NCBI RefSeq assembly: GCF_002338065.1
Contig: NZ_DDHJ01000017.1
Location: 98,556 to 162,555 of the forward strand
Reading direction: 5' to 3'
Origin: Pseudomonas sp. UBA1879
GTDB taxonomy: Bacteria; Pseudomonadota; Gammaproteobacteria; Pseudomonadales; Pseudomonadaceae
DNA: 64,000 bases
Made by a program: the position numbers and the translations under genes. The notes under the pieces were generated by a model. That model made no database searches and was not told the DNA's origin. It saw only the letters and a list, made by a program, of their open reading frames with translations. Position 1 is the stretch's first letter, and each line of letters begins with the position of its first letter. Shown one piece after another: positions 53,662 through 61,609 of the stretch.

Positions 53662-54282
53662 ATGAGCAATGGAAAAATCCACGACCGCGCCAAGACGGTA
53701 GATTCAGAAGCCGAACACCTGACGGCGGGCGAAAGCTTTCTGGGCGAGCGCATTCGTGGCCTGCGCAAGCGCCAAGGGCTGACTCTCGCCGAGCTGGCAA
53801 AACGCAGTCAGCTTTCAGTGGGCTACATCAGCCAGCTGGAGCGCGACCTGTCGCGCCCATCGGTGGACACGTTGCTGAAAATCGGTCGTTGCCTGGGTGT
53901 GAACATCCAGTGGTTTTTCTCCACCAAATCCGACGTCAGCGAAGCGGATGCCGGGTACGTGGTGCGCAAGGAGAGCCGACAAAACATTCATTACGACGAT
54001 GGCATCTACGACCAATTGCTCACGCCTAGCCCCAGCGGCCAGATCGAAATGGTCCATTCGCGATTCCCGCCCGGCGCTTACAACCGCACCAGCTATACCC
54101 ACGAAGGTGAGGAAGTCGGCTACGTGCTGAGCGGCACATTCGAGTTGTGGGTAGGCGAGCGGCACTTCCAGCTTGCAGAAGGCGACAGTTTCCGGTTCTC
54201 CAGTCAGGAGCCCCACCGTTACGGCAACCCCGGCGATAGCGATGCTGTGGTGCTCTGGGTCATTACCCCACCCACGTACTGA
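53662..54282 (+). CDS. XRE-family HTH regulator with cupin domain
   Basis: A 206-residue regulator: XRE helix-turn-helix (about 25-85; IRGLRKRQGLTLAELAKRSQLSVGYISQLERDLSRPSVDTLLKI) and a C-terminal cupin sensor (about 125-200; YTHEGEEVGYVLSGTFELWVGERHFQLAEGDSFRFSSQEPHRYGN). Such proteins control polyamine or amine catabolism (PuuR-like) and sugar acid use. ATG 53662 has GGAG upstream. It is divergent from the binding-protein/aldolase operon and upstream of the permease operon, so it could control either. Confidence 0.9.
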   Translation: MSNGKIHDRAKTVDSEAEHLTAGESFLGERIRGLRKRQGLTLAELAKRSQLSVGYISQLERDLSRPSVDTLLKIGRCLGVNIQWFFSTKSDVSEADAGYVVRKESRQNIHYDDGIYDQLLTPSPSGQIEMVHSRFPPGAYNRTSYTHEGEEVGYVLSGTFELWVGERHFQLAEGDSFRFSSQEPHRYGNPGDSDAVVLWVITPPTY

Positions 54283-54313
54283 TTCTCTTACCCGTCCTCA
54301 TAAAAAATGCTCG

Positions 54314-54337
54314 AATCGATCATGCTAATGATCGATT
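54314..54337. promoter_or_regulatory. Perfect palindrome upstream of kdgT-like gene, copy 1
   Basis: AATCGATCAT and ATGATCGATT arms around GCTA, a 24-bp operator-like site. Confidence 0.7.
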
Positions 54338-54375
54338 TGCGCATTTCGTGGCGTTGGAATAAGCTCTTTTGAGCA

Positions 54376-54399
54376 AATCGATCAGGCATATGATCATTT
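54376..54399. promoter_or_regulatory. Imperfect second copy of the palindrome
   Basis: AATCGATCAG and ATGATCATTT arms in the same register as copy 1, 62 bp away centre to centre; 9/10 and 8/10 matches to copy 1. Confidence 0.6.
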
Positions 54400-54453
54400 C
54401 GCTCAACTCAAACGCATTCATCGCACGCACTATAAAAACAAAGAGTACCCGCC

Positions 54454-55458
54454 ATGGCCCAGATTCCTATCAAGCGCAGTATTGAACGTGTACCCGGCGG
54501 CATGATGATCGTGCCGCTGTTGATTGGCTCACTCGTTGCGACCTTCCTCCCTGACATGCCGAAATTCTTCGGCTCGTTCACCAATGCACTGTTTACCGGT
54601 TCACTGCCGATTCTCGCGGTGTTCTACGTGTGCATGGGCGCCAGCATCGACATCAAAGCCACGCCTTACCTGCTGAAAAAAGGCGGGGTGCTGTTCGGCA
54701 CCAAAGTTGGCACCGCGATTGTGATCGGCGTGATCATGGGCCACTTCCTTGGCGAGCAGCCGATCACCTCAGGCATCTTCGCCGGACTTTCGACTCTGGC
54801 GGTCGTGGCCGCGATGAACGACACCAACGGCGGCCTGTACATGGCGTTGATGGGCCAGTACGGGCGTTCCGAAGACGTGGGCGCGTACTCGGTGATGTCG
54901 CTGGAATCCGGCCCGTTCTTGACCATGGTCACATTGGGCGTTGCCGGGTTGGCCGCGTTCCCCTGGCCAACCCTGGTCGGCGCGATTCTGCCGTTGCTCC
55001 TGGGCATGCTGTTGGGAAATCTTGACCGCGAGATGCGCGACTTTCTGGCCAAGGCCGTGCCGGTGATGATCCCGTTCTTTGCGTTGGCATTGGGCGCAAG
55101 TCTGGACCTGCATAAGGTCTGGCAAGCCGGGCTGCTCGGTATCGGCCTCGGCTTGGCCGTGGTGGTGCTGACCGGTATCCCGCTGTATTTCGCTGATCGC
55201 GTGTCTGGCGGTACGGGGGTGGCAGGCGTCGCAGCCGCGAACACGGCCGGTAACGCGGCGGCGGTGCCCGCACTCGTGGCCGCCGCTAACCCGGTTTACA
55301 CCGAGGCCGCCAATTCCGCGACCTTGCTGGTGGCTGCCTGTGTGGTGGTGACGGCTGTCCTGTCGCCGATTCTCACGGCCTCCGTCGCCAAACGCTACAA
55401 AGAGCGTCACCCGGCAAAAACCGCGGACGTGAATACGGAGCGGGAGGTCGTTCGATGA
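54454..55458 (+). CDS. 2-keto-3-deoxygluconate permease family (KdgT-like) transporter
   Basis: A 334-residue inner-membrane permease with about ten hydrophobic helices, of the KdgT family. Characteristic stretches are IKRSIERVPGGMMIVPLLIGSLVATFLPD, LPILAVFYVCMGASIDIKATPYLLKKGGVLF and GVAGVAAANTAGNAAAVPALVAAANPVY. KdgT carries KDG; paralogues next to DUF1537 kinase/PdxA2 genes are likely importers of the sugar acid that those enzymes use. Its stop overlaps the kinase ATG by four bases. AAAAACAAAG lies at 54434-54443 over the RBS region, an Hfq/Crc-type motif. Confidence 0.9.
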   Translation: MAQIPIKRSIERVPGGMMIVPLLIGSLVATFLPDMPKFFGSFTNALFTGSLPILAVFYVCMGASIDIKATPYLLKKGGVLFGTKVGTAIVIGVIMGHFLGEQPITSGIFAGLSTLAVVAAMNDTNGGLYMALMGQYGRSEDVGAYSVMSLESGPFLTMVTLGVAGLAAFPWPTLVGAILPLLLGMLLGNLDREMRDFLAKAVPVMIPFFALALGASLDLHKVWQAGLLGIGLGLAVVVLTGIPLYFADRVSGGTGVAGVAAANTAGNAAAVPALVAAANPVYTEAANSATLLVAACVVVTAVLSPILTASVAKRYKERHPAKTADVNTEREVVR

Positions 55459-56750
55459 CACTGCTGATCATTGCCGATGATCTGTCGGGCGCGGCAGATT
55501 GCGCGATCGCCTTTGCCGGCGCAGGACTGAGCACGGTGGTGACCCTTGACGCCGCCCACGACACGGGTGCGGCCAGTGTGGTCGCCATCGACACCGACAC
55601 CCGTCGCTTGTCGGTGGCGCAGGCAGGCGAGCGCACGCTGACCGCTTGGCAGACCCTGCGCAAACCGGGGCAACGTCTGTACAAAAAAATCGACTCGACC
55701 CTGCGCGGCAACTGGGCCGCTGAGGTGGCCGCCTTGCAGCCGCACGTCGGGCTGGCCATCATCGCCCCGGCCTTTCCCGCCACAGGTCGCACGACCTTGA
55801 GCGGCCGAGTGATGGTCAACGGGCAGCCGCTGGAAACCACTGACACTTGGAAACTCGAGCACGCTGATCGCTCGGCAGACATCGCGTCGATGTTGGGCGA
55901 TGCCGGCCTGCGTGTCGCCAAGCTCTCGTTGGAGGCGCTGCGGGGGAGTTCTGCCGCACTGCTGCAGCACATCACCGAAGTCGCCCACAGCGAAGCCGAT
56001 GCGCTGATTGTGGATGCCGAGACCACTGAAGACCTGCGTACCCTTGCGGTCGCCACGACGACCATCAACGCGCCGCTGTTCTGGGTGGGCTCGGGTGGAC
56101 TGGCGCGCGAGCTCGCTGCGCTGCCGTATCTGCTATCCACGCCCGCACAAACGCCCGTCGCTCCACGTGAAAAATATGCGCCGACATTGGTGTTGGTCGG
56201 CAGCCTGTCGAGCGTTTCCGAACGCCAATGCGCCTTGCTGAAAGAACGCGCGGACATTGGCGAATTGGTAGTGCCGCCAGCGGTGCTGCGGCAGGGCCCA
56301 GCGCATGGGGATTGGGCCGGCTGGGAACTGCGGATTCGTGCGTACCTGCGCGGTGGCGACGATCTGCTGCTGCGCATAGGCCGCGACGACGCGTTCAATC
56401 CTGCCGAGGGCGCTCAACTCTCGACTCAACTGGCCGCGATGGTGCGCCCGCATTTTGCTCACGTCGGCGGTCTGGTGGCCACTGGCGGCGAGACCGCGCG
56501 CGCCATGCTCGGCGCAGCGGGCATCGGCAGCCTGCAGTTGCTGTGCGAGATCGAAGCCGGCGTCGCATTCGGGCTGCCCATTTCAACTCAAGACGGTCAT
56601 CGCCCCGGCGTCGTGACCAAGGCTGGCGCGTTCGGCACCGACCACGCGCTTTACGCCGCCTGGCTGCACATGAATAACGCTGTAGAACCTGCGCGATACA
56701 GCGCAGACCCTGTCCCGACTTCTGCGTCACAAGGTAAATATCATGAGTAA
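55455..56750 (+). CDS. Four-carbon acid sugar kinase (DUF1537), DtnK/OtnK-like
   Basis: A 431-residue ATP-dependent kinase of the DUF1537 family. N-terminal substrate domain: LLIIADDLSGAADCAIAFAGAG and KKIDSTLRGNW; C-terminal nucleotide domain: VATGGETARAMLGAAGIGSL and VTKAGAFGTDHAL. Known members phosphorylate D-threonate or D-erythronate at O4. The pairing with PdxA2 directly downstream (8-base overlap) points to D-threonate or D-erythronate; a class II aldolase/isomerase partner, as in the OtnK routes, is not directly linked. Confidence 0.9.
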   Translation: MTLLIIADDLSGAADCAIAFAGAGLSTVVTLDAAHDTGAASVVAIDTDTRRLSVAQAGERTLTAWQTLRKPGQRLYKKIDSTLRGNWAAEVAALQPHVGLAIIAPAFPATGRTTLSGRVMVNGQPLETTDTWKLEHADRSADIASMLGDAGLRVAKLSLEALRGSSAALLQHITEVAHSEADALIVDAETTEDLRTLAVATTTINAPLFWVGSGGLARELAALPYLLSTPAQTPVAPREKYAPTLVLVGSLSSVSERQCALLKERADIGELVVPPAVLRQGPAHGDWAGWELRIRAYLRGGDDLLLRIGRDDAFNPAEGAQLSTQLAAMVRPHFAHVGGLVATGGETARAMLGAAGIGSLQLLCEIEAGVAFGLPISTQDGHRPGVVTKAGAFGTDHALYAAWLHMNNAVEPARYSADPVPTSASQGKYHE

Positions 56751-57744
56751 CTATCTGCCCGTCATCGGCATCACCATGGGCGACGCGACGGGCGTTGGCC
56801 CGGAAATCGTCGTCAAGAGCCTCGTTCATGACGTGGTCTATCAACAATGCCGGCCCTTGGTCATCGGCGATGCCGGGCGCCTGGAGCTGGCAAACACAAT
56901 CGTCAACGGCAACGCGAAGGTCCGTCGGATCAAGGAAGCTTCCGAAGCTCAATACGAGCCGGGGGTTATCGATTGCATCGACTTGAACCTGATCCCAACT
57001 GACCTGCCGTTTGGCCAACTGTCGCCGATTGCCGGGGATGCCGCGTTTCAGTACATCGCCCGTGCCGTGCAACTGGCCGAGGCCGGTCAGATCGACGCCA
57101 TCTGCACTGCGCCGCTCAATAAAGAAGCGCTGCACGCGGGGGGCCACAAATACCCCGGTCATACCGAAATGCTCGCGCACCTGACCCATGTCGATGAAGT
57201 TTCGATGATGCTCGTCGCGCCGCACTTGCGCGTCATTCACGTGACCACTCACATCGGCATCATCGATGCGATTCGCAAAATCGAGCCGGGACTGGTCCAG
57301 CGCACTATCGAGCGCGGCAACGCCACCTTGATCAAAGCGGGCATCGCCAGACCGCGTATTGGCGTGTGCGGCATCAACCCTCACGCGGGCGAGAACGGCC
57401 TGTTCGGCTATGGCGAAGAGGAAGAAAAAATCATCCCGGCCGTTAAAGTCCTGCAAGCGCAAGGGCTGGACGTGACGGGGCCGTTGCCGGCAGACACGCT
57501 GTTCTTCCGCGCCGGTCGTGGCGATTTCGATCTGGTGGTGGCGATGTATCACGACCAGGGTCATGGCCCGGTGAAAGTGTTGGGCCTCGAAGCGGGGGTC
57601 AACGTGACAGTGGGTCTGGAAGTCATTCGCACGTCCGTGGACCATGGCACCGCGTTCGATATCGCAGGCAAGGGCATTGCCGATGAGCGCAGCCTGCTTG
57701 AGGCGCTGCGTCAGGGCGCTGAACTCGCTACGCGTCGGGGATGA
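56743..57744 (+). CDS. pdxA2: 4-phospho-D-threonate 3-dehydrogenase / 4-phospho-D-erythronate 3-dehydrogenase (PdxA2-type)
   Basis: A 333-residue PdxA-family NAD-dependent oxidative decarboxylase. It shows GITMGDATGVGPEIVVKSL, AICTAPLNKEALHAGGHKYPGHTEMLAH, GVCGINPHAGENGLFGYGEEEEKIIPA and AMYHDQGHGPVKVLGLEAGVNVTVGLEVIRTSVDHGTAFDIAGKG with metal-binding His residues. In the biosynthetic PdxA the substrate is 4-phosphohydroxythreonine; the paralogue in this operon context should oxidise 4-phospho-D-threonate (or erythronate) to dihydroxyacetone phosphate and CO2. Next to a DeoR regulator. Confidence 0.9.
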   Translation: MSNYLPVIGITMGDATGVGPEIVVKSLVHDVVYQQCRPLVIGDAGRLELANTIVNGNAKVRRIKEASEAQYEPGVIDCIDLNLIPTDLPFGQLSPIAGDAAFQYIARAVQLAEAGQIDAICTAPLNKEALHAGGHKYPGHTEMLAHLTHVDEVSMMLVAPHLRVIHVTTHIGIIDAIRKIEPGLVQRTIERGNATLIKAGIARPRIGVCGINPHAGENGLFGYGEEEEKIIPAVKVLQAQGLDVTGPLPADTLFFRAGRGDFDLVVAMYHDQGHGPVKVLGLEAGVNVTVGLEVIRTSVDHGTAFDIAGKGIADERSLLEALRQGAELATRRG

Positions 57745-57797
57745 GCCGTGGCGGCGCGCTCGTGTAAGATCACGGCCTTTGCGAAACGAGGCCGCCC

Positions 57798-58568
57798 ATG
57801 AAAGCCATTGACCGTCATCGCGCCATTCTCGAACTGGTGCGCGCCCGCGACACCAATGTTGAGCAACTGAGCGCGACGTTGGGGGTGTCCGAAGCCACCG
57901 TGCGGCGCGACCTGACCATGCTCGCCAAGCAACGGCATCTGGTGCGCACCCATGGCGGCGCTACCGCGCTGATTGGTGTGCATGAGCCGGAAGCTTCGCT
58001 GGACGAGCGCAAGTCAGCGCAGCGTGATCAGAAAGACGCCATCGCCAAAGTGGCCGCGACGCATGTTCAAGAGGGCGACACCGTACTGCTCGACGGCGGC
58101 ACCACCTGCGCGGCCTTGGCCTTGCACCTGTGTTCGCGGCAGAACGTGCACGTCGTCACCAACAATTTGTTGGCCGTGATGACCCTCGCCAACGCGCCAG
58201 GCATTCGCTTGACCCTGATCGGCGGAGACCTTCGCGGGTCGAGCATGAGCACGCTTGGCCCGCTTGCGGAACTGACGCTCAGCCGTTTGAGCGTCGACAA
58301 GGCGTTTATGGGGGCTGACGGTGTGGTCGCGGAATTCGGTCTGTGCGAAGCCAGCGACCAGCAGGCCTACCTGAAGGAATGCATCATCAAACGCGCCGCG
58401 CAGGTGTTCGTTCTCGCGGATGCCGACAAACTGGGCCGCGCACGTCAGCAACATTGGACCCCCATCGAGCGGGAATGGACGCTGATCACGGCTGCCCAAG
58501 CCGATGACGCGCTGTTGGCGCCGTTCAGGGCCATGCAGCAGATTACGGTGGAAATCGCCGGTTCTTGA
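57798..58568 (+). CDS. DeoR/GlpR family transcriptional regulator
   Basis: A 256-residue DeoR-type repressor. N-terminal winged helix (about 6-60; RHRAILELVRARDTNVEQLSATLGVSEATVRRDLTMLAKQ) and C-terminal sugar-phosphate-binding domain (about 75-235; ILLDGGTTCAALALHL, TLIGGDLRGSSMSTLGPLAELTL, FMGADGV, FVLADADKLGR). The effector is likely the phosphorylated sugar acid. It lies 53 bases downstream of pdxA2 on the same strand and is the local candidate for control of the operon. Confidence 0.92.
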   Translation: MKAIDRHRAILELVRARDTNVEQLSATLGVSEATVRRDLTMLAKQRHLVRTHGGATALIGVHEPEASLDERKSAQRDQKDAIAKVAATHVQEGDTVLLDGGTTCAALALHLCSRQNVHVVTNNLLAVMTLANAPGIRLTLIGGDLRGSSMSTLGPLAELTLSRLSVDKAFMGADGVVAEFGLCEASDQQAYLKECIIKRAAQVFVLADADKLGRARQQHWTPIEREWTLITAAQADDALLAPFRAMQQITVEIAGS

Positions 58569-58579
58569 CCGGGGGTAAC

Positions 58580-58609
58580 GCTGTGAGAGCGCATCCACTC
58601 GCGATGCCG
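58580..58609. repeat. Degenerate single REP copy
   Basis: CTGTGAGAGCGCATCCACTC-GCGATG resembles the family A repeat with changed centre. Confidence 0.4.
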
Positions 58610-58735
58610 TTGTTCATCGATCCGAGATGCACCGTTTGCTTCGATGCCTTTCGCGACTGCGTTCGCGTCCACGGTTCTAGATTTGCCTAAGGCACGAGCC
58701 TATTGGCTATAGGACTTTTCCCTGTTGCCACCTTT

Positions 58736-58753
58736 CTGTCATTCAGCTGTCAC
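58736..58753 (+). promoter_or_regulatory. PHO box upstream of ppk2
   Basis: CTGTCATTCAGCTGTCAC: two CTGTCAY direct repeats with a four-base spacer, the PhoB consensus layout. A -10-like TCTAAAT lies about ten bases further on. Confidence 0.88.
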
Positions 58754-58809
58754 TCCCGGCATGTCTAAATTTGCTCCCTGACCCTCAAATCCACGCCGGG
58801 AGCTCTGTC

Positions 58810-59721
58810 ATGAGTCTGGATTTATCCGAAACCGCCCGCTACATGCACGCCGATATCCTCGACAGCTTTGACGAAGAGCTAGAGATGGAATACGACGATG
58901 CGCGCCTGGATGGCCTGCTGTCAGATTTGGGCGAGGAAGTCCCGACAGGCATCGACCGACGCGTGTATTTCCGCGAACTCCTGCGTCTGCAAGGTGAGTT
59001 GGTGAAACTTCAGGATTGGGTCGTCAGCCAAAAGCTCAAAGTCGTCGTGCTGTTTGAGGGACGCGACGCGGCAGGGAAGGGCGGCGCGATCAAACGCATC
59101 ACTCAGCGCCTCAACCCTCGAGTCTGCCGCGTGGCTGCGTTGACAGCACCCAGCGAGCGCGAGCGCACGCAGTGGTATTTCCAGCGCTACGTTTCGCACC
59201 TTCCCGCCGCAGGCGAAATGGTCCTGTTTGACCGCAGCTGGTACAACCGCGCCGGCGTCGAGCGGGTCATGGGCTTCTGCAACAACGATGAATACGAGGA
59301 GTTTTTCCGTACCGTCCCAGAGTTTGAAAAGATGCTGGTACGCTCGGGCATCATCCTCATCAAGTATTGGTTCTCCATCACTGACGACGAGCAATACCGC
59401 CGCTTTCTGATGCGCATCCACGACCCTCTGAAGCAGTGGAAACTGTCGCCGATGGACCTGGAATCCCGTCGTCGTTGGGAAGACTACACCCGCGCCAAAG
59501 AAGAAATGCTGACCCGCTCCCACACCGACGTGGCGCCTTGGTGGATCGTCGAAGCCGATGACAAAAAGCGCGCACGATTGAACTGCATCCACCACCTGCT
59601 GCAACAAATCCCGCGTGGCGAGGTGGAATCGCCACACGTGGTGCTGCCAGAGCGTGAGTACAACGCCAACTACCTGCGTGCGCCGGTGCCTCGGGAAATG
59701 GTGGTGCCTTCGGTGTATTGA
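58810..59721 (+). CDS. ppk2: Polyphosphate kinase 2
   Basis: A 303-residue PPK2 that moves phosphate between polyphosphate and nucleoside diphosphates. Walker A is FEGRDAAGKGG (82-92), Walker B is MVLFDRSWYNRAGVERVMGF, and the lid/C-terminal region is PMDLESRRRWEDYTRAKEEML. ATG 58810 starts the conserved MSLDLSETA segment, with GGGAG upstream. A PHO box about 60 bases upstream puts it under PhoB. Single gene, divergent promoter region from deoR side; convergent with the FUSC gene. Confidence 0.94.
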   Translation: MSLDLSETARYMHADILDSFDEELEMEYDDARLDGLLSDLGEEVPTGIDRRVYFRELLRLQGELVKLQDWVVSQKLKVVVLFEGRDAAGKGGAIKRITQRLNPRVCRVAALTAPSERERTQWYFQRYVSHLPAAGEMVLFDRSWYNRAGVERVMGFCNNDEYEEFFRTVPEFEKMLVRSGIILIKYWFSITDDEQYRRFLMRIHDPLKQWKLSPMDLESRRRWEDYTRAKEEMLTRSHTDVAPWWIVEADDKKRARLNCIHHLLQQIPRGEVESPHVVLPEREYNANYLRAPVPREMVVPSVY

Positions 59722-59754
59722 GCGACTGACGAATCGATCAGGCAGCGAAGGGGC

Positions 59755-60798
59755 TCAGATTTTCCACTTCTTCGCCGTCTGCGCCAGCCGTTGCTGCAAG
59801 GCTTCAATGTTCAGCGCCAGTTGCCGGGTCATCAGCTGATACCCCAATACTTCGGCTGACACCGCTGGCGCCTCCGGGCCGACCGCCAACGACTCGCTCG
59901 GCCGCGCCAGACGCTCAGTCGCGCCACTTTGCAACGCTCTCGCCATTCCGATCAGCATGCGCCGAATCCGACGCTGCTCGGCGTTCATATCCGCATTGCC
60001 AAGGTCCGCCGGACGCAGGTTGGAAAGGATCTCCAATGTGCTCAGGCACATGCGGAAATGACCCTGAATCGCATCCAGTTCCACCAGCGAAATCTTCACC
60101 TCTTTCGACACCGAGGGCATCAGCGAGCGAAGTTGCAGCATCGTTGCGTTGAGCTTGGCCGTCAGCTTCAAGTGCTCATCCGCCGCCATCGACTGCCCAC
60201 TGCTGATGCGCTCATACACCTTCGCGCAATCCCGCAAACCGCTGGCCAGGTTGTAGCGCCACGAATACACCGCATACAGCGGCAACGCGAAAGAAAAGGC
60301 CAGTGCCAGGACAATCCCGATCAGAATATCCACCGTGCGCCACAGCCCGTCGGTGATCGGATTGTCACCGTGCCCTGCGACGATAAACAGCGTGATTGCT
60401 GACAACAGCGCCGTGTACCCACCTTTGCCGATCGCGTGATACGCGAAAAATCCGCAGATCAACGACATGATCACGTACGTCAGCAACGGCATGCCCAGAT
60501 AACTTTCCTGCGCCACCACCGCCAACCCCAACGCCGCCCCGATCAACGTCCCATAGGCCCGCTCCACCGACTTCTTGCCGATATTCCCGTGATGCTGCAA
60601 GCCACCGATCACGATCAACATCGTCACCGACGCCCACTCGCCGTGAGGCAGATGAATGCCGGTTGTCAGCAGAATGGAAACCAGCAAACCGACAACGATC
60701 CGCCCCGCGTGGATATAGCGCGCGTGACGATAACGGCGATAGGGATCCAGGAGTGGGCGCAAGAGGCGGCGGATGAAGAGGGGCATAGTGATGTTCAT
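59755..60798 (-). CDS. FUSC family (aromatic acid exporter-type) membrane protein
   Basis: A 347-residue protein: about five or six membrane helices in the first 180 residues (IHAGRIVVGLLVSILLTTGIHLPHGEWASVTMLIVIGG, GTLIGAALGLAVVAQES, LLTYVIMSLICGFFAYHAIG, ILIGIVLALAFSFALPL) and a long cytoplasmic alpha-helical C-terminus. FUSC proteins form half of the efflux systems for aromatic acids; this one is shorter than AaeB, so function is open. ATG 60798 and 60786 are both possible. It follows the YniB-like gene on the minus strand. Confidence 0.85.
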   Translation of the reverse strand: MNITMPLFIRRLLRPLLDPYRRYRHARYIHAGRIVVGLLVSILLTTGIHLPHGEWASVTMLIVIGGLQHHGNIGKKSVERAYGTLIGAALGLAVVAQESYLGMPLLTYVIMSLICGFFAYHAIGKGGYTALLSAITLFIVAGHGDNPITDGLWRTVDILIGIVLALAFSFALPLYAVYSWRYNLASGLRDCAKVYERISSGQSMAADEHLKLTAKLNATMLQLRSLMPSVSKEVKISLVELDAIQGHFRMCLSTLEILSNLRPADLGNADMNAEQRRIRRMLIGMARALQSGATERLARPSESLAVGPEAPAVSAEVLGYQLMTRQLALNIEALQQRLAQTAKKWKI

Positions 60799-60831
60799 GG
60801 ACTAAAGACCCTCCCGGCCGCCAATTGATCC

Positions 60832-61407
60832 TTAAGTCAGGCCGGAAATGCGCGTGAGAAACGCTGCGAGGTAAGTGCTCGTCAGGCCAATCAAAACGAT
60901 TCCTGCAGGGCGCTCCCACCAGTTCTTGACCTCTCCGGGTGGCATTTGCAGAGAGAGTACCGTAACGCTTGCGGGCTGGTTGATGACGGTAGCTGCCTGA
61001 TCCTGCGGGAGCATCGAGCGTAACCAGATCTCGTCTCTCGCCTTTTTCTTGATCGACTCGATGTCATTGAAAAGCTGAATGCCGCATCCTCGGATATAGG
61101 CTCCAGCGCCGATTACAGCCATGATGCCAGCAAGCATCAGCGTGTCTAATGTCAGTGGATTGTGAATGTCGAGGCGAGGCGTGGCTTCCCATAGAATCTC
61201 CAGAAAGCTCGTGGCTTGATAGACGCTCAGGCTGAGATTCTGGAGCTCGTCGCCTATACCGCTGAGGAACGAAGCTTTCATCTGCGTCCCGAGATCGTAA
61301 ATAGAAAGTACCGCAACCATTAGCAGTTGAGTAAATCCAATCAGCATCACCGCCAAGCCCAGCCACTTCATCCGGCGTGACTTCTTCACTGCTTCCCAAA
61401 CTGTCAT
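60832..61407 (-). CDS. Hypothetical membrane protein, YniB-like
   Basis: A 191-residue protein with hydrophobic segments at about 15-36, 88-106 and 168-186, and a cytoplasmic charged region (about 112-135; DIESIKKKARDEIWLRSMLP). The FLEILWEATPRLDIHNP stretch and the spacing of helices recall E. coli YniB, but the similarity is weak and no function is known. It is AT-richer than the genes around it and lies just before the FUSC gene. Confidence 0.65.
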   Translation of the reverse strand: MTVWEAVKKSRRMKWLGLAVMLIGFTQLLMVAVLSIYDLGTQMKASFLSGIGDELQNLSLSVYQATSFLEILWEATPRLDIHNPLTLDTLMLAGIMAVIGAGAYIRGCGIQLFNDIESIKKKARDEIWLRSMLPQDQAATVINQPASVTVLSLQMPPGEVKNWWERPAGIVLIGLTSTYLAAFLTRISGLT

Positions 61408-61490
61408 TTCTTCATGTCCTTGTGCTCAAAATATTTAGTGTTTTCGCGTCCTGCGAGTGATCAGTTTGGTAACGACCTCGGCAATAGAAA

Positions 61491-61513
61491 AGCCGCGCAA
61501 TGCGCGGCTTTGG
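61491..61513 (-). terminator. Terminator after the tRNA gene
   Basis: AAAGCCGCGC-ATT-GCGCGGCTTT on the minus strand, followed by TCTATT. Confidence 0.85.
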
Positions 61514-61516
61514 ATG

Positions 61517-61593
61517 TGGTGGGCCCACACGGACTCGAACCGTGGACCAAAGGATTATGAGTCCTCTGCTCTAACCAACTGAGCTATAGGCCC
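61517..61593 (-). tRNA. tRNA-Ile2 (anticodon CAT, lysidine-modified); Met alternative
   Basis: A 77-nt cloverleaf with encoded CCA. Acceptor GGGCCTA / TGGGCCC, D loop AGCTCAGTTGGTTAGAGC, anticodon loop CTCATAA in an AGGA/TCCT stem, and T arm CACGG-TTCGAGT-CCGTG. The CAT anticodon could be Met, but the variable region and ...ATCCTTTGGTC... pattern follow tRNA-Ile2, whose C34 is changed to lysidine by TilS to read ATA. Confidence 0.85.
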
Positions 61594-61609
61594 TCAGTCA
61601 GGCGGCGGA

